Positions 57,248-64,000 of a stretch of 64,000 bases of DNA are shown one piece after another. Origin of the DNA: Deltaproteobacteria bacterium (GTDB lineage Bacteria > Desulfobacterota_D > UBA1144 > Nemesobacterales > Nemesobacteraceae); the NCBI GenBank assembly GCA_029262295.1, contig JAJCZR010000065.1, positions 1 to 64,000 of the forward strand, given 5' to 3'. Each line of letters starts with the position of its first letter. Positions within the stretch are counted from its first letter, which is position 1. The notes under the pieces were generated by a model. That model made no database searches and was not told the DNA's origin. It worked only from the letters and a program-made list of their open reading frames with translations. A program made the position numbers and the translations under genes.

Positions 57248-58966
57248 CTATTTTCTAGATTTTAATTTCAAATCTGTATTATTTCTATCCCATGTGTTAT
57301 CGGATCTTCTTTTAAGCTCCGACACAGCTATTTTTTGTGTGGAAGTAACAGGGTAGTTTTCATAAATTTCAATAAACCTGGGCACCATTGCCACCATTAC
57401 TTTTCTTGCCATCCACTCGCTAAAATCAACGGGGTCAAAGTCTTCACCTTTTTTAAGAATTATATTAAGTTTAATTTCATCATCGGAAACATTTGGAAGC
57501 CTTATTCCAACTGCCATTGCATCATGAATTGCTGGATATCCAAGTGCCAAATCTGCTATTGCAACTGGATCCACATTTTCACCCGAAACCCTGATTCTGC
57601 TGTACCTTCCCTGAAAGTAATATCTGCCGTCTATACCTACTGCAAAAAGATCATCTGAATTAAAAAAACCATCCTGATCAAAAGCCTCACTGGTTCTTTT
57701 CTCATCTTTGAAATACTCGTTAAGAGTAGTGTGCGGAACAAGCGGCCTTATAAAAAGAAGCCCCTTTGCTTCTTCAGGAGGAGTAGGCTCATTATCAGGA
57801 TCCCAAAAATACCTTACGACTTTATCAGTGTTTTCAGGGTCTCTTAACTCTAAATAATATCCCTCAAGCGGAAATCCTGCAGACCCCGGCCTTTCATCTT
57901 CAGGGTCTTTCCAGAGCACCATTCCCATCTCTGTTGATCCATAGCCTTCCATTACTTTTGTATTAAACCTTTTTTCAAATTCTTCTAAATTCTTTGGAGC
58001 AGGAGCTGCGAGGACAAACCTTATATTATGCTTTTTATCCCACTCAGACTCAGGGGCAGCCCAAACATACTCTCCCACAGCACCAAGCATATTTACACCT
58101 GTAGCGCCAGAATTTGCTGCCCACTTCCAAAACTTTGAAGCTGAAAACTTGGGATAAAAAACGCATGAACATCCTGCGGCAATTGAAGCAAACAGGCAAA
58201 GCACCTGTGCATTTGCATGGCCCAGAGACAAAATAGACATGAGCATATCTTCGCTTCTAAGCCCCTCCTGCTGAATAAAGGAGCGAACAGTCATTATTAC
58301 CCCACCGTGATTTCTTATTACACCTTTTGGTAGACCTGTGGTGCCGGAGGTAAACATGCACCTCTCCATATCCGCAATTGTTACGCCCACACTCGGATTA
58401 AATTTCTCATAGTTATCAAATACAGAAAAAGGTGCTGCATCTATTTCCCCAATTTTTTCTGGCACCTCACCTGATGTTATAAATATGGTTTCAAGGTTTT
58501 TGAGTTTGTCTGATATTTCAAGAATATAAGGAAGGCTTTCTTTATCAACTATAAGTGCTTTCACCTCAGAATAATTTATTACATAGGCAAGCCTTTCGCC
58601 TTTTTCATCCTTATTAATCGGCACCTGCACACCACCCGTTTTATGGACTGCAATTATTGATAGCACATACTCAGAGCAGTTGAGCATATACATACCAACT
58701 TTATCACCTTTTTTTATATCAAAAGCCTTGATTAAACCACTTGCAATCTGATTTGCCCTTTGATTGGTCTCGCAGTAGGTATGGCTTTCAACAATATTCC
58801 CTTCGCTGTCAGCCATTTTAAACATCAATCTGTCGGGATAAGCATCCGCTCCCTTTTCAAGGTATCTTGTGATTGGAAGCCAGCTGTTGGTGTTTTCAAA
58901 AGTGCCGTTTGGAATATTTCCCTTTCCAATATATTTTTTATCTCTTGGTTTGAAAAGTAAACGCAT
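57248..58966 (-). CDS. AMP-dependent acyl-CoA synthetase/ligase, paralog 2
   Basis: MFTSGTTGLPKGV; EGYGSTEMGMVLWKDPEDERPGSAGFP; strongly similar to 52935-54656 along full length. Confidence 0.92.
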   Translation of the reverse strand: MRLLFKPRDKKYIGKGNIPNGTFENTNSWLPITRYLEKGADAYPDRLMFKMADSEGNIVESHTYCETNQRANQIASGLIKAFDIKKGDKVGMYMLNCSEYVLSIIAVHKTGGVQVPINKDEKGERLAYVINYSEVKALIVDKESLPYILEISDKLKNLETIFITSGEVPEKIGEIDAAPFSVFDNYEKFNPSVGVTIADMERCMFTSGTTGLPKGVIRNHGGVIMTVRSFIQQEGLRSEDMLMSILSLGHANAQVLCLFASIAAGCSCVFYPKFSASKFWKWAANSGATGVNMLGAVGEYVWAAPESEWDKKHNIRFVLAAPAPKNLEEFEKRFNTKVMEGYGSTEMGMVLWKDPEDERPGSAGFPLEGYYLELRDPENTDKVVRYFWDPDNEPTPPEEAKGLLFIRPLVPHTTLNEYFKDEKRTSEAFDQDGFFNSDDLFAVGIDGRYYFQGRYSRIRVSGENVDPVAIADLALGYPAIHDAMAVGIRLPNVSDDEIKLNIILKKGEDFDPVDFSEWMARKVMVAMVPRFIEIYENYPVTSTQKIAVSELKRRSDNTWDRNNTDLKLKSRK

Positions 58967-58990
58967 ACTATTTTTCCTTATTGTTTGGAG

Positions 58991-59566
58991 TTAAATACTT
59001 CGGGCAATCTCAATAAAGTTTTTTAAAAGTTCCCTTCCACAATCCGTAAGCACTGATTCGGGGTGAAATTGCACTCCTTCCATCGTCAATTTTTTATGCT
59101 TTATTCCCATAATTTCATCTTCTTTTGTCCAGGCAGTAACCTCAAAATCATCGGGAAGAGACCCCTTTTCTATTAGTAAAGAGTGATACCTTGTGGCCTC
59201 AAAAGGGTTTGGGAGGCCTTTGAATACGCCTTTGCCATTATGGTGAATTGGAGAAGTCTTGCCATGAAGTAGCCTTTCAGCACGAATAATATTGGCCCCA
59301 TAAGCATGGGCAATTGATTGATGGCCAAGGCAGACACCCAGTATTGGTTTTTTCCCGGCATATTTTTTTATAATATCCACAGATAATCCTGCTTCATTGG
59401 GTGTGCAGGGGCCAGGAGAAATAACTATGAATTCAGGATCAAGAGAATCGATAGTATCAAAATCAAGTTTGTCATTTCTGTAGACTTCCACTTTTTCTCC
59501 AAGCTCACCGAAATAATGAACAAGGTTGTATGTGAAAGAGTCATAATTATCAATCATTAAAATCAT
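58991..59566 (-). CDS. trpG: anthranilate/aminodeoxychorismate synthase glutamine amidotransferase subunit
   Basis: [58 protein letters not shown]. Confidence 0.94.
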   Translation of the reverse strand: MILMIDNYDSFTYNLVHYFGELGEKVEVYRNDKLDFDTIDSLDPEFIVISPGPCTPNEAGLSVDIIKKYAGKKPILGVCLGHQSIAHAYGANIIRAERLLHGKTSPIHHNGKGVFKGLPNPFEATRYHSLLIEKGSLPDDFEVTAWTKEDEIMGIKHKKLTMEGVQFHPESVLTDCGRELLKNFIEIARSI

Positions 59567-59577
59567 TTTTTAATCCT

Positions 59578-61062
59578 TTACAAACCGGCTTCAGCGAGCT
59601 CAACTGCTTTAACCAAAGCCCTTACCTTATTAACCGTTTCCTGATACTCAGTCTCAGGGACTGAATCGGCAACAATTCCGGCCCCAGCCTGAATATATAT
59701 TTTATTGTTTTTTATTACAAAAGTCCTGATTGTGATACAGCTATCCATATTACCGGAAAAGCTAAAGTATCCGATTGCCCCGCCATAAGCCCCTCTTCTT
59801 GAGGGTTCAGTTTCCTCAATAATTTCCATCGCCCTAACCTTTGGTGCACCAGATAAAGTGCCAGCAGGAAATGTGGCTTTTATCACATCGAAGGCATCTT
59901 TGTTTTCACTAAGATCTGCAATCACATTTGAAACTATATGCATAACGTGAGAGTATCTCTCAATTGTCATAAGTTCATCAACTTTCACAGTGCCCACTTT
60001 TGCCACTCTCCCAAGATCATTTCTTGCAAGATCAACAAGCATAATATGTTCTGCCCTTTCTTTGGGATCGGCTAGTAGGTCTTTTTCAAATCGGAGATCT
60101 TCTTGTTTATCTTTGCCTCTGGGCCTTGTGCCTGCAATAGGTCTGTTTTCAATTTTACTTCCTTCCACTCTTACCATTACTTCAGGGGAAGAGCCCACAA
60201 TTTTCTGATCACCCATATTTAAATAAAACATATATGGAGATGGATTTAGCACTCGCAGGGCACGGTAAAGATCAAAAGCATCAACATTGAGATCAGTTTT
60301 CCATCTCTGTGATATTACAGCCTGAATTATATCCCCGGATTTTATATACTCTTTGGTTTTTAAAACGGCTTCCTTAAATTGCTCCGGCTCAAAATTGGAT
60401 TCGAGTTTTATACTTTTATTGTTTGTATTTGATGCTGAACTTGTGAGGAAACTCTCATTTATACTACTTTGCAGCTTTTGTTTTAACTCAGCAATTTTAT
60501 CGACAGCATTTTTATATTCAGCCTCTGCATCCCCTTTATTTGGTACATAGGCATTGGCAATAATTTTTATTTTGTGATTTATATTATCAAAAACAAGCAC
60601 GGAGTCCGTAATCATATAAACTGAGTCCCAAAGCTCGAGCTCATCTTCGCCAATCTTTGGCAACTCTTCAATAAACCTGACTGTATCATAGCTAAAATAA
60701 CCAACTGCACCGCCATGAAACCTGGGAATATCGTCTGAGACAACAGGCTTATATCTTGACAAAAGATCTCTCAAGGCATCAATTGGATTTCCAGTAAACT
60801 TTTTCACCTCTCCTTTCTCAATGATCTCAATATCGCAACCTTTTGAGCGAAACACAACCGATGGATCAGTGCCTAAAAAACTGTACTGGGCCCATTTCTC
60901 TCCGCCTTCCACACTTTCAAGCAAAAAGGAATAATCAGAAGAATCTATTTTTCTAAAAGCGGAAACGGGTGTATCATAATCTGCAAGTATTTCTTCCCAA
61001 ACGGGAATTAAATTGCCTTTTTCCAGCTTTTCCAGATATTCATCATAAGAAGGTGAGATCAT
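59578..61062 (-). CDS. trpE: anthranilate synthase component I
   Basis: PSPYMFYLNMGDQKIVGSSPEVMVRVEGSKIENRPIAGTRPRG; FPAGTLSGAPKVRAMEII. Confidence 0.94.
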   Translation of the reverse strand: MISPSYDEYLEKLEKGNLIPVWEEILADYDTPVSAFRKIDSSDYSFLLESVEGGEKWAQYSFLGTDPSVVFRSKGCDIEIIEKGEVKKFTGNPIDALRDLLSRYKPVVSDDIPRFHGGAVGYFSYDTVRFIEELPKIGEDELELWDSVYMITDSVLVFDNINHKIKIIANAYVPNKGDAEAEYKNAVDKIAELKQKLQSSINESFLTSSASNTNNKSIKLESNFEPEQFKEAVLKTKEYIKSGDIIQAVISQRWKTDLNVDAFDLYRALRVLNPSPYMFYLNMGDQKIVGSSPEVMVRVEGSKIENRPIAGTRPRGKDKQEDLRFEKDLLADPKERAEHIMLVDLARNDLGRVAKVGTVKVDELMTIERYSHVMHIVSNVIADLSENKDAFDVIKATFPAGTLSGAPKVRAMEIIEETEPSRRGAYGGAIGYFSFSGNMDSCITIRTFVIKNNKIYIQAGAGIVADSVPETEYQETVNKVRALVKAVELAEAGL

Positions 61063-61158
61063 GGTTTGAAAATCATAAAAGGCATTAACTTAAAGTCAAG
61101 ATAACATCTGATAAATTACCAATGAAAAACTACCATTATTTTTTAAGGAGCGTTTAAA

Positions 61159-62520
61159 ATGACAAAACTGGATCCCGAAATATTCAGGGAATACGACATA
61201 AGAGGTATTGCCGGTGAGGTATTAAATGAGCAGGTGGTTGAAACAATTGGAAAAGCCTATGGCACTATGGTTAAAAATAAGAATGTGAAAAAAGTTTCAG
61301 TGGGCCGCGACTGCAGGGAAACTTCTCCAGCATACTCAAAAGCTTTAATTAGAGGGCTTAATTCCACCGGTATTGATGTTTTGGATATTGGCCTTGTTAC
61401 AACACCTTTGGTTTACTTTTCGCTTTTCAATACAGATGTGGATGGTGGAATTATGGTAACTGCAAGCCATAACCCAGGTGAATATAATGGACTTAAACTT
61501 TGCATACGAAAAGACTCACTTTTTGGAGAAGGTATTCAGGAATTAAGAAAAGTTGCTGAAGCTGGAAATTTTGAATCAGGAAATGGAACCGTAGAACAAA
61601 CTAATCTTTTAGAAGATTACTTTAAATATTTAGAAAAAAATGTTGAGATAAAACCAGGCTTAAAAGTAGTTGTGGATGGTGGCAATGGGACAGGTGGATT
61701 AACTGCACCGCAAATCCTTAAAAGGTTTGGATGTGAGGTTATTGAACTTTACACAGAGCTTGACGGTAATTTTCCTAACCACCATCCTGACCCAACTGTT
61801 GAAGAAAACCTCATTGATCTAATAAAAACTGTGAAAGAAAACAACTATGATGTTGGACTTGCATTTGATGGCGATGCCGACCGAATAGGCGTTGTGGATG
61901 AGAACGGAGAGATAATCTGGGGTGACATGCTTGTTTTAATTTATGCGCTTGATGTTTTGGAACAGAATAAAGGTGCAACAATTGTGGGGGATGTTAAATG
62001 CTCGTCAAACCTTTTTAACGGAATCAAAAAAGCGGGTGGCAATCCTATTATGTGGAAAACCGGACATTCCCTAATAAAGAGCAAGATAAAAGAGGAAAAC
62101 GCTGCCCTTGCCGGAGAGATGAGTGGGCATATTTTCTTTAATGATAAGTTTTTTGGCTACGATGATGCTGTTTATGCGGGGCTTCGTCTTTTGGAAATAA
62201 TGTCAAAGACCGGAAAAAAAGTTTCAGAACTTTTATCTGATATACCAAAGACATATTCTACTCCTGAGATAAGGGTTGACTGTCCGGATGATATCAAATT
62301 TAAAGTTACTGAGATTGTGAAAAACAAATTGAGCGTGGGTAATGAAGTAGTTGATATTGATGGGGTAAGAGTTGAATACCCAGATGGATGGGGGCTGCTA
62401 CGTGCATCAAACACGCAGCCTGCTTTAGTGCTAAGATTTGAAGCCGAGTCTGAAAAAAGATTAAATGAGATCAGGAATAAAGTGGAATCAACTTTAGAGG
62501 AAGCGAAAAAAGAGGCGTAA
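61159..62520 (+). CDS. phosphomannomutase/phosphoglucomutase
   Basis: FREYDIRGIAGEVL; GIMVTASHNPGEYNGLKLC; AFDGDADRIGVVDE; GEMSGHIFF. Confidence 0.95.
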   Translation: MTKLDPEIFREYDIRGIAGEVLNEQVVETIGKAYGTMVKNKNVKKVSVGRDCRETSPAYSKALIRGLNSTGIDVLDIGLVTTPLVYFSLFNTDVDGGIMVTASHNPGEYNGLKLCIRKDSLFGEGIQELRKVAEAGNFESGNGTVEQTNLLEDYFKYLEKNVEIKPGLKVVVDGGNGTGGLTAPQILKRFGCEVIELYTELDGNFPNHHPDPTVEENLIDLIKTVKENNYDVGLAFDGDADRIGVVDENGEIIWGDMLVLIYALDVLEQNKGATIVGDVKCSSNLFNGIKKAGGNPIMWKTGHSLIKSKIKEENAALAGEMSGHIFFNDKFFGYDDAVYAGLRLLEIMSKTGKKVSELLSDIPKTYSTPEIRVDCPDDIKFKVTEIVKNKLSVGNEVVDIDGVRVEYPDGWGLLRASNTQPALVLRFEAESEKRLNEIRNKVESTLEEAKKEA

Positions 62521-62523
62521 GAA

Positions 62524-63453
62524 TCAATCCTTTTCCTTTAAATCTTTAGGAACATAAGGAACCAGACTATAGTAATAAAAAAGATGCAGATACTTGGCTT
62601 CAGAATCACCGCAGCTTGGTAAAACCTTAACAGCATCATTTAGCACAATTGAATTTACACTGTAAACAAGACCTTTTGATTCAACCCTGAATTCAACAGA
62701 AGTATAGACATCTCTATCTTTTTCATATTCCCACTCAATATCATAAATCCCAAGGTCTTTGATTTTCTCCCTTAAAAAATAATCTGAAACCTGTGAAGTC
62801 TGAGAATAGCAAGATCTTCCGCGAAAACAGTCAAGATAAATTTCTTCTTTTAAGTGGGATCCAATAAGAGAATTTACATTTTCAGGGTTAACCCTTCCAT
62901 AATAAATACCTTCGGGAAGTGTTACCAGATTAGCCGAAAATCTGTGAGCACCCACGTGTGTTGAATTCCAAGCTGAAATATTCTTATTATCTTTAATGCT
63001 GTTATAAACCGGTACACCTAGTTTGCCACAGCAAGTGTCATAAGCACCGTGAGTGCAGACTAAAACAATTTTTTCATCTGATTCAGAATCCCTTATTTCC
63101 CCTGTTTCTATAAGGTTTTTTATATCAAGGTTAATAATATCTTCGTAGCTGTTTAGTGAAAACTTATAGAGCTTTGGCTCAAACTCAGTGGATTTTGCAT
63201 AGTAAAAGCCGATATTCTGCAAATCTTTTGTATCTTTTTTAATAAACTGAAGTCTTGAATTAGGAAAAGAATCCAAAAACTTATTTATACATTCCTTTAT
63301 ATCTTCCGAAAGTGAACTACTTAAAAGTGCATCTTTATTCCAGTTGCCATTATATTCGAGCAAAAACCAGTTATCCACTCTCGGAGCAGTGCCGAATAGC
63401 TGCTCACCTGATTCAGCGGATAGCTCGGAACATGATTTTCTTTTCTCAGACAA
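62524..63453 (-). CDS. sucrase/ferredoxin-like family protein
   Basis: VLVCTHGAYDTCCGKLGVPVY; STHVGAHRFSANLVTLPEGIYYGRV. Confidence 0.88.
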   Translation of the reverse strand: MSEKRKSCSELSAESGEQLFGTAPRVDNWFLLEYNGNWNKDALLSSSLSEDIKECINKFLDSFPNSRLQFIKKDTKDLQNIGFYYAKSTEFEPKLYKFSLNSYEDIINLDIKNLIETGEIRDSESDEKIVLVCTHGAYDTCCGKLGVPVYNSIKDNKNISAWNSTHVGAHRFSANLVTLPEGIYYGRVNPENVNSLIGSHLKEEIYLDCFRGRSCYSQTSQVSDYFLREKIKDLGIYDIEWEYEKDRDVYTSVEFRVESKGLVYSVNSIVLNDAVKVLPSCGDSEAKYLHLFYYYSLVPYVPKDLKEKD

Positions 63454-63616
63454 AGTACAACCTCAAATTAAAAAAGATATATGAATATAACCTTGAATAT
63501 ATCATTCTAAAAATCATTAAGTCGGTATTCAATGGGAATTATGATAAAGCAAATCTGTCAACGAATTACTTAACTTTTACAATATCATAAAATTTGGTTT
63601 TCTTTGAAAAAATTTA

Positions 63617-64000
63617 TTAGTTATCAAATTTCAATAATGCCTTGCCATGGGTTTGGTTTGCAATTTCATTTGATAACTCAGTTAATACAGCTTCAGATAC
63701 TTCAATTTGTATAATCACATCATCAGCGTAATTAACTTCTTTAACTTCAACATTCACTGAAGATAAGAGATTCCTTATTGCATTTTCATATTCATAAGAA
63801 AAAGTGATGCTCACGGATATAAGCGGAACATATTCAATAAGCTTAAGCTCATCGAGAGCAAGTTGAAGTGAACTGGAATAAGCTCGCACAAGACCGCCTG
63901 TGCCTAGTTTTGTCCCTCCAAAATAACGTGTGACAACAACAACTATCTCGCCAATTGTCTTATGCTGAAGAATATTGAGCATTGGCATTCCGGCTGTACC
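63617..64000 (-). CDS. IMPACT/YigZ family protein, N-terminus beyond window edge
   Basis: GTAGMPMLNILQHKTIGEIVVVVTRYFGGTKLGTGGLVRAYSSSLQLAL; frame open to base 64000. Confidence 0.93.
   Translation of the reverse strand, partial: GTAGMPMLNILQHKTIGEIVVVVTRYFGGTKLGTGGLVRAYSSSLQLALDELKLIEYVPLISVSITFSYEYENAIRNLLSSVNVEVKEVNYADDVIIQIEVSEAVLTELSNEIANQTHGKALLKFDN

Overview
AT-rich bacterial chromosome segment with dense housekeeping content and no rRNA, tRNA or CRISPR array that I could recognise. Main blocks: aroA-cmk-rpsA-sppA-lapA-lipA; apgM; lon; ferritin; ergothioneine genes egtB-egtD followed by an ECF42/DUF6596-like sigma factor; ggt; nadA/nadC/nadB-glnD-O-methyltransferase; PduO-type cobalamin adenosyltransferase; nuoE; glycerate kinase; dnaB; an oxaloacetate-decarboxylase-type Na+ pump; rpmH-rnpA-yidD-[MshEN/PilG-like fusion]-yidC-jag; two close acyl-CoA synthetase paralogs; trpE/trpG; and a phosphohexomutase. 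Accessory content sits between these: three PIN-type toxin-antitoxin (TA) modules, a decayed MNT/HepT module, a ccdA remnant, a TcmP/DUF5131 pair with tcmP split at a T9 tract, and a small GIY-YIG ORF enclosed by perfect 26-bp inverted repeats. Those repeats belong to a dispersed family of covarying hairpins (GTCAT-stem-CTTGA-stem-C) seen at several other sites, mostly in convergent intergenic gaps. The GIY-YIG/hairpin element is my best candidate for an under-described system. The tcmP homopolymer frameshift and the MshEN-receiver fusion inside the yidC cluster come next. Three short genes absent from the ORF track were recovered by reading the sequence: a ferredoxin, rpmH and the truncated hepT. 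All family names come from motif recognition by eye; no searches were run.
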